Below, piece by piece: positions 6,554-14,253 of a DNA stretch of 17,246 nt. A program made the position numbers and the translations under genes. The notes beneath the pieces are model-generated. The model did no database searches. It had not been told where the DNA came from and saw only the letters and a list, made by a program, of their open reading frames with translations. How positions within the stretch are numbered: position 1 is the first letter of the stretch; the number at the start of each line of letters is the position of its first letter. Source of the DNA: Burkholderiales bacterium (lineage in GTDB: Bacteria > Pseudomonadota > Gammaproteobacteria > Burkholderiales > CAIKXV01); assembly GCA_014379045.1 (NCBI GenBank), contig JACMMK010000224.1, positions 1-17,246 on the forward strand. The letters are read 5' to 3'.

Positions 6554-7546
6554 CTACTGCCGCGGAATCTTTGCGAGCCGCGCGATCTCGGCCCAGCGCT
6601 CGATGTCGGCGCGGACGATCTTGGCGAAGGTGTCGGGTGGGTCGGCCAGCGGACGGAAGCCCGCGTCGACCAGAAAGCTGCGCAGCCAAGGCTCGCAGAC
6701 CGCGCGCCGCACGTCGGCGTGGACGCGCTCCAGCAGCGGGCGCGGGGTTGCCGCCGGTGCGAACAGACCGTGCCAGCCGGTGTCCATCTCGAACGGCAGC
6801 CCCTGCTCGTTGATCGTCGGCACGTCGGGCAGACCGTCGAAGCGGGTCGCGCTGCTGTAGCCGAGTGCGCGCACCCGGCCGTCGCGCAGGTGCGGCAAGG
6901 CGACCCCGGGCGGGATGAACATCACCTGCACCTCGTTGCCGATCAGCGCCGCCATCGCCGGGCCCGAGCCCTTGTACGGTACGTGCAGCAGCGGCGCCCC
7001 GGAGCGGATCACGAACGACTCCGAGATCAGCTGCAGCGCATTGCCGAGTCCGGGTGAGCCGTACGACAGGGGACGGGTCTTCGCCAGCGCGACCAGTTCG
7101 CGCACCGAATTCGCCGCCACCGACGGATGCACCAGCAGCAATGTGCCTTCACCCGCCGCGACGTTGGTGATCGGCGCGAAGTCGCGGCGCACGTCGAACG
7201 GCAGGCGCTTGTAGATGCTCGGGTTGATCGCGAAGGCGCCGCCGGTATACATCAACGTGTAGCCATCGGGCGCGGCCTTGGCGACGAGATCGGCGCCGAT
7301 GATCCCGTTCGCACCGGCCCGGTTGTCGACCACGATCGACTGTCCCGCGTGCTGCGCCATCTGCTTGGCCACCGCGCGCGCGTTCAGGTCCTGGGTGCCC
7401 CCGGCAGCGGTCGGCACGATCAGGCGAATCGGCCGGATCGGCCAGCCGGCCGCGACACTCGGTGCGAGCTGGCCGAGCGCTTCCCCCGCGGTCGCTGCGA
7501 ACAGCATCGCGAGCATTGCCGAACCGATGACGAACCTCGGCCGCAT
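6554..7546 (-). CDS. Bug/TctC-family periplasmic binding protein, first gene of the Bug-ACAD-Bug operon
   Basis: Third Bug receptor, 330 residues. Seen: a signal peptide (MRPRF, then a hydrophobic Ala/Met/Leu core ending near EALGQ), followed by WPIRPIRLIVPTAAGGTQD, NRAGANGIIGADLV, APDGYTLMY, LPFDVRRDF and HVPYKGSGPAMAALIGNEV. The ligand loop (AAGGTQD) differs from the other two copies (AAGGSSD, SPGGNSD), so the three proteins probably recognise different ligands. The start at 7546 is preferred over an upstream frame opening at 7591 because GGAGGAG lies 6 bases before it and the leader begins there. The next gene of the operon starts 74 bases further on. A candidate promoter with an adjacent palindrome is 138 bases upstream. 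Confidence 0.92.
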   Translation of the reverse strand: MRPRFVIGSAMLAMLFAATAGEALGQLAPSVAAGWPIRPIRLIVPTAAGGTQDLNARAVAKQMAQHAGQSIVVDNRAGANGIIGADLVAKAAPDGYTLMYTGGAFAINPSIYKRLPFDVRRDFAPITNVAAGEGTLLLVHPSVAANSVRELVALAKTRPLSYGSPGLGNALQLISESFVIRSGAPLLHVPYKGSGPAMAALIGNEVQVMFIPPGVALPHLRDGRVRALGYSSATRFDGLPDVPTINEQGLPFEMDTGWHGLFAPAATPRPLLERVHADVRRAVCEPWLRSFLVDAGFRPLADPPDTFAKIVRADIERWAEIARLAKIPRQ

Positions 7547-7552
7547 CGACTG

Positions 7553-7559
7553 CTCCTCC
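7553..7559 (-). promoter_or_regulatory. Ribosome binding site deciding the start of the first Bug gene
   Basis: GGAGGAG on the minus strand, 6 bases before the ATG at 7546. It excludes the longer in-frame start at 7591. Confidence 0.75.
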
Positions 7560-7671
7560 GTCTGGCGCTGGCCGCGGATCTGCCGGCGCAACCCCTGGCC
7601 TCGCCTACCGGAAACAGCGCAGCGTGGGCCGTGTGCAATGGCGACCGGCTCTACTGGCCCGTCTGCACATC

Positions 7672-7683
7672 GCGTACGTACGC
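7672..7683. promoter_or_regulatory. Perfect 12-bp palindrome, possible operator
   Basis: GCGTACGTACGC is its own reverse complement. On the minus strand it directly follows a candidate extended -10 element, so it would cover the transcription start of the Bug-ACAD-Bug operon. That position is typical for a repressor operator. No regulator gene is next to it in the window. A 12-bp palindrome can also occur by chance in GC-rich DNA. Confidence 0.4.
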
Positions 7684-7692
7684 ATCATAGCA
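7684..7692 (-). promoter_or_regulatory. Candidate extended -10 promoter for the Bug-ACAD-Bug operon
   Basis: On the minus strand this reads TGCTATGAT: the TGn extension and TATGAT, which matches the TATAAT consensus at 5 of 6 positions. No good -35 hexamer is visible at 16-18 bases, as is common for extended -10 promoters. It would give a leader of about 130 bases before the first Bug gene and lies just past the 3' end of trkH. Confidence 0.4.
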
Positions 7693-7742
7693 AGCCGCGT
7701 CGACCGCGTGCCGGCGCGTCTGCGCGCGCGTGCCTGTCCCGG

Positions 7743-9239
7743 CTATTTGCGCCAGAACACTGGCGTCAACACGATCAGCAGCGTGAACAGTTCGAGTCGC
7801 CCGAGCAGCATCGCGAACGTGCACACCCAGGTCTGGAAGTCGGTCAGGCCCTGGTAATTGCCGGAGGGACCGACCTCGCCCAAGCCGGGGCCGGTGTTGT
7901 TGATGCAGGCCACGACCGCCGTGAACGCCGTCAGCACATCGAGATCGGTGGCGACCAGCACCAGCGTGAGCGTGACGATCAGCGCGACATAGACGAACAG
8001 GAAAGTGAGCACCGAGAACACGACCTGATTCGCGACGCCCGAACCGCCGAACTTGACCTGCGTGTACGCGTTCGGATGCAGCACGCGCACGAACTCGCGA
8101 TACACCTGCTGATACAGAACCACCGCGCGCACCATCTTGATACCGCCTCCGGTGGACCCCGCACTGGTGACGAAGCTAGACAGGAAGAGCATCCACAGCC
8201 CGATGATCATCGGCCACTTGGCATAGTCGGTGCTCGCGAAGCCGGTGGTGGTGGCGATCGAGACCGTGTTGAACATCGCGAAGCGTAGCGCGCTGCCGAA
8301 GTCGGGATAGATCTGACGCCACCACAGGTAGAGCGCAATGCCCACCCCGCTCGCGAGCGTGATCACGAGAAACAGGCGCGCCTCCTGGTCGCCCCGGTAA
8401 GGAACGACCGAGCGTCCCCGGAAGGCGCTGAAATGCGTAGCGAAGTTGATCCCGGCCGCCAGCATGAACACGATCGCCACCACCTCGATCGCGACCGAAT
8501 CGAACGCGCCGAAGCTCGCGTCGTAGCTCGAAAAACCGCCCAGCCCCATCGTCGTGAACATGTGCATCATCGCGTCGAGGCCCTGCATTCCGGCGAGCCA
8601 GAACGCAGCCATGCAGGCCGCCGACAGCAGCGCATAGACGAGCCACAGACCCTTCGCGGTCTCGGTCAGGCGCGGGGTCAGGCGCGAATCCTTCATTGGC
8701 CCGGGGGTTTCGGCCTTGAACAGCTGGCGACCGCCGACGCCGAGCATCGGCAGCACGGCCACCGCGAGCACGATCAAGCCCATGCCGCCCATCCACACCA
8801 GTTGCGTGCGCCAGACGTTGAGCGACACTGGCAGGCGCTCGAGGCCGGTCAGCACGGTGGCCCCGGTCGTCGTGATCCCCGAGATCGTCTCGAAGTACGC
8901 ATCGGTGAACGACAGATCTTCGATCGCCCACAGCAGCGGCAGCGTCGCGAACGCCGGCAATGTCGTCCACACCAGCACGACCAGGAGAAATGCGTCGCGT
9001 ACTTCCAGTTCGCGTTCGTAGCGCCGGGTCAGGAGCCAGGCGAGGGCACCGCATGCGCAGGTGGCGACGAGCGCGAGCCCGTGATGGAGCACGGCGCCAT
9101 CGTTCGTCCACTGCGACACGGCCAACGGCAACATCATCGTCACGCCGAAGATCATCGTCAGCACACCGAGTGCGCTGACTACCCCGAGGTTGCGTTGCAA
9201 CTCGTCTGCCGCGTAATCGGGTGAGCGCAACCGCGCCAT
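7743..9239 (-). CDS. trkH: TrkH-family potassium uptake membrane subunit
   Basis: Inner-membrane ion-conducting subunit of the Trk potassium uptake system, 498 residues, matching the usual 480-500. Seen: many hydrophobic segments and the four pore-loop filters of this superfamily: TTTGA (123-127), TMGLGGF (230-236), ATTTGFA (329-335) and NNTGPGLG (447-454). Each keeps the conserved Gly. The intramembrane-loop region SAGSTGGGIKMVR (359-371) is typical of TrkH. The ATG directly follows the TAG stop of trkA with no spacer, so translation is almost certainly coupled and the two products are made together. It is the last gene of a minus-strand operon with an inositol-phosphatase-family gene and trkA. 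No clear T-tract terminator was found after it. Confidence 0.95.
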   Translation of the reverse strand: MARLRSPDYAADELQRNLGVVSALGVLTMIFGVTMMLPLAVSQWTNDGAVLHHGLALVATCACGALAWLLTRRYERELEVRDAFLLVVLVWTTLPAFATLPLLWAIEDLSFTDAYFETISGITTTGATVLTGLERLPVSLNVWRTQLVWMGGMGLIVLAVAVLPMLGVGGRQLFKAETPGPMKDSRLTPRLTETAKGLWLVYALLSAACMAAFWLAGMQGLDAMMHMFTTMGLGGFSSYDASFGAFDSVAIEVVAIVFMLAAGINFATHFSAFRGRSVVPYRGDQEARLFLVITLASGVGIALYLWWRQIYPDFGSALRFAMFNTVSIATTTGFASTDYAKWPMIIGLWMLFLSSFVTSAGSTGGGIKMVRAVVLYQQVYREFVRVLHPNAYTQVKFGGSGVANQVVFSVLTFLFVYVALIVTLTLVLVATDLDVLTAFTAVVACINNTGPGLGEVGPSGNYQGLTDFQTWVCTFAMLLGRLELFTLLIVLTPVFWRK

Positions 9240-10661
9240 CTACATGAAACCCACGCCGACAGCGAACAGCTTCTCGATCTTCGGAACCAGCTGTTTCGAT
9301 ACCGCGAACACGATCACATGGTCGTTGCGCTCGATCACCGTATCGTGGTGCGCGATGATCACCGTGTCATCGGGGCCGATCGCACAGGCGATCTCGTCGT
9401 CGGCCGGGGCCACGCGTCGGCGCACGATCGCCGCGACCGACGCGCCCCTCGGAAGATCGAGCTCCCCGATCTTCTTGCCGATCACCTTCGACGAACGGGC
9501 GTCCCCGTGCGCGATGATCTCCAGGGCTTCGGCCGCACCGCGGCGCAGCGAGTGCACGGCCGCACAGTCGCCCCGGCGCACGCGCGTGAGCAGGCTGCCG
9601 ATCGTCGTGTTCGCCGGCGAGATCGCGATATCGATCTGGCCGCCGTGCACCAGGTCGACATACGCGCTGCGATTGATCAACGTGATCACGCGGCGCGCCC
9701 CCATGCGCTTGGCGAGCAGCGAAGACATGATGTTGTTCTCGTCGTCGTTGGTGAGCGCGCAGAACACGTCCATCTCGCCGACGTGCTCGGTCTCGAGCAG
9801 CTCTTCATCGGTCGAGTCGCCGATCAGGATCAGCGTCTTGTCGAGCTCGCGCGACAGCCGCTCGCCTGAGCGTTTGTCGAGTTCGATCAACTTGACCTGA
9901 TAGCGCGACTCGAGTGTGCGCGCGAGGCGGGTGCCGATGTTGCCGCCGCCGGCGATCATCACGCGCTTGACCGGGCGATCCATCCGTCGCAACTCGCGCA
10001 GGACCGTCCGGATGTGTTCATGGGCAGCGATGAAGAATACTTCGTCGTCGTGTTCGATCACGGTGTCGCCGGTCGGGATCAGCGGCGCGTCGCGGCGGAA
10101 GATCGCGGCGACACGGCTGTCGACGTTCGGCATGTGCTTGCGTATTTCGGAGAGCGGGCGACCGACCATCGGCCCGCCGGTGAACGCCCGCACCGCGACC
10201 AGTTGCACGCGCCCGTTGGCGAAGTCGACGACCTGCAGCGACTCGGGAAACTCGATCAGCTTCGTGATGTAGTCGGTGACGATCTGTTCGGGACAGATCG
10301 TCACGTCGACCGCGAAGTTGTCGGGGCCGAACACTTCCGGGTGGCTGAAGTAGTCGGGTGCCCGGATCCGCGCGATGCGCGTCGGTACCCGGAACATCGT
10401 TGCGGCGAGCTTGCACGCAACCAGGTTGGTCTGATCGCTCTGCGTGACTGCGAGGATCAGGTCCGCATCCTCCGCGCCGGCTGCGCGAAGCACCGACGGA
10501 TGCGCCGCGTTGCCCTCGACGGTGCGCAGATCGAGATGATCGGCGAGATCGCGCAACCGGTCTCCGTCGAGGTCGACGATGGTGATGTCGTTGGCCTCGG
10601 AGACCAGGCTCTCGGCGACGGTCGAGCCGACCTGTCCGGCGCCGAGGATCACGATCTTCAT
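9240..10661 (-). CDS. trkA: TrkA, cytosolic NAD(H)-binding regulatory subunit of potassium uptake
   Basis: Peripheral gating subunit that assembles on TrkH and responds to nucleotides. The 473 residues match the long, duplicated TrkA form. Seen: two RCK units, each with a Rossmann nucleotide loop: GAGQVGS (7-13) with acidic residues at the end of strand 2 (VDLD, 29-32), and AGGGNIG (237-243) with ELD (260-262). Each is followed by an RCK-C-type region, the last ending in the HVIVFAV segment. The ATG at 10661 has TTGAGG about 10 bases upstream, and that GAGG overlaps the stop codon of the preceding phosphatase gene. The gene is immediately followed by trkH (TAG then ATG). Confidence 0.95.
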   Translation of the reverse strand: MKIVILGAGQVGSTVAESLVSEANDITIVDLDGDRLRDLADHLDLRTVEGNAAHPSVLRAAGAEDADLILAVTQSDQTNLVACKLAATMFRVPTRIARIRAPDYFSHPEVFGPDNFAVDVTICPEQIVTDYITKLIEFPESLQVVDFANGRVQLVAVRAFTGGPMVGRPLSEIRKHMPNVDSRVAAIFRRDAPLIPTGDTVIEHDDEVFFIAAHEHIRTVLRELRRMDRPVKRVMIAGGGNIGTRLARTLESRYQVKLIELDKRSGERLSRELDKTLILIGDSTDEELLETEHVGEMDVFCALTNDDENNIMSSLLAKRMGARRVITLINRSAYVDLVHGGQIDIAISPANTTIGSLLTRVRRGDCAAVHSLRRGAAEALEIIAHGDARSSKVIGKKIGELDLPRGASVAAIVRRRVAPADDEIACAIGPDDTVIIAHHDTVIERNDHVIVFAVSKQLVPKIEKLFAVGVGFM

Positions 10662-10671
10662 CGGATCTGCC

Positions 10672-11484
10672 TCAACGGCTCCGGTGATGCGCGCGCAGCC
10701 ACGCCTTCCATTCGATGAACAGCGTCGGATCGAGGGCGGCGATCACCGATTTTTCCCATAACTCACCGGTCCAGAAGTCATCGTGGTCGAGTGACGCGCA
10801 CTGGCCACCCGCTTCCTGGAAGATCAACCATCCGGCGGCGAAGTCCCAGAGCTTCTGACCGCCATGCAGATATACATCGAATCGGCCCGCGGCCGCGTAA
10901 CACCACTCGAGCGCGCTCGACCCGTAGCTGCGCTGCGAGCAATACGGTGCGTTCGCGGTGAGCGTCGCCGCGAGCGCGCGGTCGAGCCGCTTGAACTCGA
11001 TTCCGGCCATCGCCTGACGCAAGGCAACCGTGCGCCGACGCAACGGCAGGCGCCTGGCGTTGACCCACGCGCCCTGGCCGACCTCGGCCTGGAACGCTTC
11101 GTCGCCGACCGGATCGTAGATCACGCCGAGCACCGGGCGTCCCGCGCGCATCAGCGCCACTGAAATGGCGAAGCTCGGCAGTCCGCACGCGAAGTTCGAG
11201 GTACCGTCGATCGGATCGACGCACCAGAGCGTCCCGCGGCCGTCCGCCCAGGCCTGATCCTGTTCGTCGCGGGTCATCTCCTCGCCGACGAAGGCGCAGT
11301 CGACGAGTCCGCGCAGCATCGGCTCGAGCGCGCGCTGGGCGGCGATATCGGCTTCGGTCACCACGCTGCCGTCGTGCTTGCGCGACTCGGTGGTGTTCAG
11401 AAATCGCGGCATCACCTCGCGCGCGGCGACCGTGCGCACGATGTCGACGGTCGCGGTAAGCAACGCGGAAGGGTTGGCGTTCAC
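10672..11484 (-). CDS. Inositol monophosphatase family protein
   Basis: Mg-dependent phosphatase of the inositol monophosphatase/CysQ/SuhB superfamily, 270 residues from the chosen start. Seen: KHDGSVVTEAD (36-46), GEE (67-69), the metal-binding DPIDGTSNF (90-98), and KLWDFAAG (211-218) with the third metal Asp. These are the complete active-site set, so it should be active. The substrate could be inositol phosphate, 3'-phosphoadenosine phosphate, histidinol phosphate or another; sequence alone does not decide, so no symbol is given. The GTG at 11484 is chosen because the first helix of the fold begins just after it. There is no strong ribosome site, and the frame stays open up to 11589, where it would overlap the divergent rsmE. 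Only 10 bases separate it from trkA, suggesting co-transcription with potassium uptake. Confidence 0.88.
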   Translation of the reverse strand: MNANPSALLTATVDIVRTVAAREVMPRFLNTTESRKHDGSVVTEADIAAQRALEPMLRGLVDCAFVGEEMTRDEQDQAWADGRGTLWCVDPIDGTSNFACGLPSFAISVALMRAGRPVLGVIYDPVGDEAFQAEVGQGAWVNARRLPLRRRTVALRQAMAGIEFKRLDRALAATLTANAPYCSQRSYGSSALEWCYAAAGRFDVYLHGGQKLWDFAAGWLIFQEAGGQCASLDHDDFWTGELWEKSVIAALDPTLFIEWKAWLRAHHRSR

Positions 11485-11581
11485 GAGCGTGTGCCGGAGG
11501 CGCTCGCCCCGGGCGGGTGTGTAGAATCCGAGGACTCTAACATTGTGTCGAAGCCGACGAGCTTCACCTGTGCCTCCACGG
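11485..11581. promoter_or_regulatory. Divergent promoter region between the phosphatase gene and rsmE
   Basis: This 97-base gap separates two divergent operons. On the plus strand TAGAAT (11522-11527) is a -10 candidate about 55 bases before rsmE. On the minus strand TGTTAGAGT (11534-11542) resembles an extended -10 about 50 bases before the phosphatase start. No matching -35 was seen for either. The two would overlap back to back. Confidence 0.3.
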
Positions 11582-12433
11582 ATGCTCACGCCCCGGTTTC
11601 ACTGTCCGCACGCCGTCCCGGGTCTGGCGCCCGGTCACCGGCTCGAGTTGCCTGCAACGGCGGCGCATCACGCGTTGCGCGTGCTGCGGCTCGTCGACGG
11701 TGACCCGATCGCGGTGTTCTCGGGGCTGGGTGGGGAATATGCGGCCGTGCTCGAAGCTACGCGCGGTAAAGCCGCACACGCCCGCGTCGCTGATTTTCAC
11801 GCAGAAGATCGCGCACCGCGCATCGACGTTCATATCCAGCAGTCGGTGGTGAGCAACGACAAGATGGACTGGATGATCGAGAAAGCGGTCGAGTTGGGCG
11901 CGCGTTCGGTGACACCGGTGCTGGTCGAACGCAGTGTCGTGCGGCTGAACGGCGAGCGCGCCGAGCGCAGGGTCGCGCACTGGCAGGCGCTTGCCATCGC
12001 CGCCAGCGAGCAGTGTGGATTGAACCGCGTACTCGACGTGTCACCGGTGCAGTCGGTCGACGAGGCCTGTTCTGCACTGCCTGCGCTGAACACGCTTCGA
12101 TGCATGCTCGATCCGAGGGGCGAGCGTTCGCTCACTGACTGCATCTCGGAAGTGTGGCCTTCCATCGTACCGGACGGCGTTCCCGGGATGCCGACGGCTG
12201 CGCTCGTGCTGCTGGTCGGTCCGGAAGGAGGCTTCTCCGCGCGCGAGACCGCGCACGCGCGCGGCGCCGGGTATCTGACCCTGTCGCTCGGTCCGCGCGT
12301 CCTCCGGACTGAAACCGCGGCGCTTGCCGCCCTCGCCGCGATCCGCGCCCTCGTCGATGATTTCCGCCCCCTCGCCGCGGGTTGCCACACGCGTGCGTCC
12401 GCGTCGATGAATGCCGCCGTGGCGCCGACATGA
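11582..12433 (+). CDS. rsmE: 16S rRNA (uracil1498-N3)-methyltransferase RsmE
   Basis: SPOUT-class methyltransferase that methylates U1498 of 16S rRNA in the 30S subunit, using S-adenosylmethionine. 283 residues. Seen: the N-terminal PUA-like part starting MLTPRFHCP and including HHALRVLRLVDGD, then SDK-type NDKMDWMIEKAVELG. The C-terminal SPOUT knot has LLVGPEGGFSARE (about 211-223) and LGPRVLRTETAALAAL (about 236-251), which form the cofactor-binding trefoil. The ATG at 11582 fits the family's N-terminus better than the upstream in-frame GTG at 11543; no good ribosome site is visible. The C-terminal tail after the knot runs about 20 residues longer than usual because the frame reads on to overlap the next gene. 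Its TGA overlaps the argA ATG (ATGA). Confidence 0.93.
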   Translation: MLTPRFHCPHAVPGLAPGHRLELPATAAHHALRVLRLVDGDPIAVFSGLGGEYAAVLEATRGKAAHARVADFHAEDRAPRIDVHIQQSVVSNDKMDWMIEKAVELGARSVTPVLVERSVVRLNGERAERRVAHWQALAIAASEQCGLNRVLDVSPVQSVDEACSALPALNTLRCMLDPRGERSLTDCISEVWPSIVPDGVPGMPTAALVLLVGPEGGFSARETAHARGAGYLTLSLGPRVLRTETAALAALAAIRALVDDFRPLAAGCHTRASASMNAAVAPT

Positions 12434-13758
12434 GCGCGACCGTACCCCCGTTCGTCACGTGGTTTCGCGCCGCCGCACCTTACATCCACGCGTTTCGCGG
12501 CAAGACCTTCGTCGTCGCGTTCGGCGGCGAAGTCGTCGACGAGGGCCAACTCGTGCACCTGTCGCACGATGTCGCGCTGCTGGCGAGCCTGGGCGTGCGG
12601 CTGGTGCTGATTCACGGCGTGCGCCCGCAGCTCGATGCACTGATCGCGAAGTATGGCCTCACGCCGCAATATGCCAACGGCCTGCGCGTCACCGACCCGG
12701 CGACGATGGGTTGCGTCAAGCAGGCCAATGGCATCGTGCGCATCGAGATCGAGGCGCTGCTGTCGACCGGATTACCGAACACGCCGATGGCCAACGCGGC
12801 GGTGAACGTGGCGAGCGGCAATTTCATCGTCGCGAGTCCACGCGGCGTGTTCGATGGTGTCGACCTTCAATACACCGGTGCGGTGCGCAAGGTCGACGTG
12901 CCGGCGCTGCGCGGGCGACTCGACGCAGGCGAGATCGTGCTGGTGTCGCCGCTCGGCTACTCGCCGACCGGCGAGGCGTTCAATCTGACGGTCGAGGATG
13001 TCGCGACCTCGGTCGCCACCGCGCTGTCGGCCGAGAAACTGATCTTCATGATCGACGGGCCCGGCGTGCAGCGCGGTCGCGGGCGCCTGTTGCGTGAACT
13101 GACCCTGACCAGTGCCGAAGCGTGGTTCGATCGGATGAAGGTCTCGACCGGCGGCCTCGCCAGCGACATCGCGCGCTTCCTGCCGGCGGCGATCGACGCC
13201 TGTCGGCGCGGCGTTGCGCGCGCGCATCTGGTCAGCCGCCACGTCGACGGCGCGTTGCTGCTCGAGCTGTTCACCCATCACGGCATCGGCACGATGATCT
13301 CGCGCGATGCGCTCGAGCGCCTGCGTCCGGCACGCATCGACGATGTGGGCGCGGTGCTGCAGCTGATCGCGCCGCTCGAAGCCGAAGGCACGCTGGTCAA
13401 GCGCGGACGCGAGCGCATCGAACGCGAGATCGGTTACTTCACGGTCGTCGACCACGACCGGCGGCTGATCGGCTGCGCGGCGCTGTATCCGTTTCCCGCG
13501 GCGCGCTCGGCCGAGCTCGCGTGTCTGGTCGTACACCCCGATCACCGCGATGCGGGTCACGGCGAGGCGCTGCTGCTGCATATCGAAGCGCGTGCCCGCG
13601 CGCAGAAGCTCGACTGGCTGTTCGCGTTGACCACGCACACCGCGCACTGGTTCATCGAGAACGGTTTTCACGAAGTCGGCGTCAGCGAGTTGCCGGCCGA
13701 ACGGCGCGAGCTCTACAACTGGCAGCGGCGCTCGAAGGTGTTCGTGAAGGCGCTGTAG
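12430..13758 (+). CDS. argA: Amino-acid N-acetyltransferase (N-acetylglutamate synthase), classical two-domain ArgA
   Basis: Catalyses the first step of arginine synthesis, acetyl-CoA plus glutamate to N-acetylglutamate, in the cytosol. 442 residues, standard for classical ArgA. Seen: an amino-acid-kinase-like domain from about 22 (FRGKTFVVAFGGE, LIHGVRPQLD, LSPTGE-like segment) that in this family carries arginine feedback inhibition. The linker GIGTMIS follows, then a GNAT domain from about 298 (LRPARIDD) with the acetyl-CoA loop HPDHRDAGHGEALL (about 369-382) and the WFIENGFHEVG end. The start at 12430 forms an ATGA overlap with rsmE. Upstream in-frame starts within rsmE are unlikely because the first residues match the family from MSATVPPFVTWFR onward. 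Probably translationally coupled to rsmE. Confidence 0.95.
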   Translation: MSATVPPFVTWFRAAAPYIHAFRGKTFVVAFGGEVVDEGQLVHLSHDVALLASLGVRLVLIHGVRPQLDALIAKYGLTPQYANGLRVTDPATMGCVKQANGIVRIEIEALLSTGLPNTPMANAAVNVASGNFIVASPRGVFDGVDLQYTGAVRKVDVPALRGRLDAGEIVLVSPLGYSPTGEAFNLTVEDVATSVATALSAEKLIFMIDGPGVQRGRGRLLRELTLTSAEAWFDRMKVSTGGLASDIARFLPAAIDACRRGVARAHLVSRHVDGALLLELFTHHGIGTMISRDALERLRPARIDDVGAVLQLIAPLEAEGTLVKRGRERIEREIGYFTVVDHDRRLIGCAALYPFPAARSAELACLVVHPDHRDAGHGEALLLHIEARARAQKLDWLFALTTHTAHWFIENGFHEVGVSELPAERRELYNWQRRSKVFVKAL

Positions 13759-13946
13759 GGGCGCAGGATTCCGAGCAGCGCGGATCAACGCAGGAGAGTG
13801 TGGTCAGGCGTCGCTGGTGCCGGCGGATTCATCGCAGTTGGTACCAGGCGCCACGTCCTGCACCATGCGGGCTGAGCTGCAACGATTACACTGCGCGCTT
13901 CGCTCGCCGGCCATAACCGGCCGCATAGGCCTGAGGAGGAGTCGCC
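13759..13946 (+). other. Intergenic region upstream of yggX
   Basis: A 188-base spacer between argA and yggX. It holds a small GC stem-loop, GCCGG (13906-13910), loop CCATAA, CCGGC (13917-13921), followed by the strong GAGGAGGA ribosome site of yggX (13933-13940). A weak -10 candidate (TACACT, near 13887) has no credible -35. There is no T-tract terminator after argA and no supported small gene. Confidence 0.4.
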
Positions 13947-14225
13947 ATGACCCGCACCGTCACCTGCATCAAGCTCGGCCGAGAGGCCGAGGGGCTCGAG
14001 TTCCCGCCTTATCCCGGCGCGCTCGGCCAACGGATCTTCGAACAGGTTTCGAAGGAAGCGTGGATGGACTGGCTCGAACACCAGAAGCGGCTGGTCAACG
14101 AGAACCGACTGAGCCTCGCCGACGCCAAGGCGCGCAAGTATCTGGCGCAGCAGATGGAGCAGCATTTCTTCGGTGGTGGCGCCGATCAGGCGCAGGGCTA
14201 CGTACCTCCGTCTGTGCGGAGCTGA
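13947..14225 (+). CDS. yggX: Oxidative damage protection / Fe(II)-trafficking protein YggX
   Basis: Small cytosolic protein, 92 residues, the normal length. In enterobacteria it protects Fe-S clusters from oxidative damage and is implicated in iron trafficking. Seen: the family signature near the N-terminus, TVTCIKLGREAEGLEFPPYP with the conserved Cys7, then GALGQRIFEQVSKEAWMDWL, KRLVNENRLSLADAKARKYL and the C-terminal GYVPP. These match YggX along its whole length. The start has a very good ribosome site, GAGGAGGA, 6 bases upstream. It lies 28 bases before the likely ppk1 start, so the two may share a transcript. Confidence 0.96.
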   Translation: MTRTVTCIKLGREAEGLEFPPYPGALGQRIFEQVSKEAWMDWLEHQKRLVNENRLSLADAKARKYLAQQMEQHFFGGGADQAQGYVPPSVRS

Positions 14226-14253
14226 CCCTGGCGCCGCTTCCCGCGCCGGCTCG

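Noticed and set aside
5277..6860. Long plus-strand open frame (527 codons) opposite the acyl-CoA dehydrogenase
   Set aside because: The composition is that of a shadow frame, and it spans two genes and their gap on the other strand.
7716..7742. GC-rich hairpin (GCGCG-CAGA-CGCGC on the minus strand) after trkH as a terminator
   Set aside because: The stem is only 5 bp and no T-tract follows; similar short stems are frequent in this GC-rich DNA.
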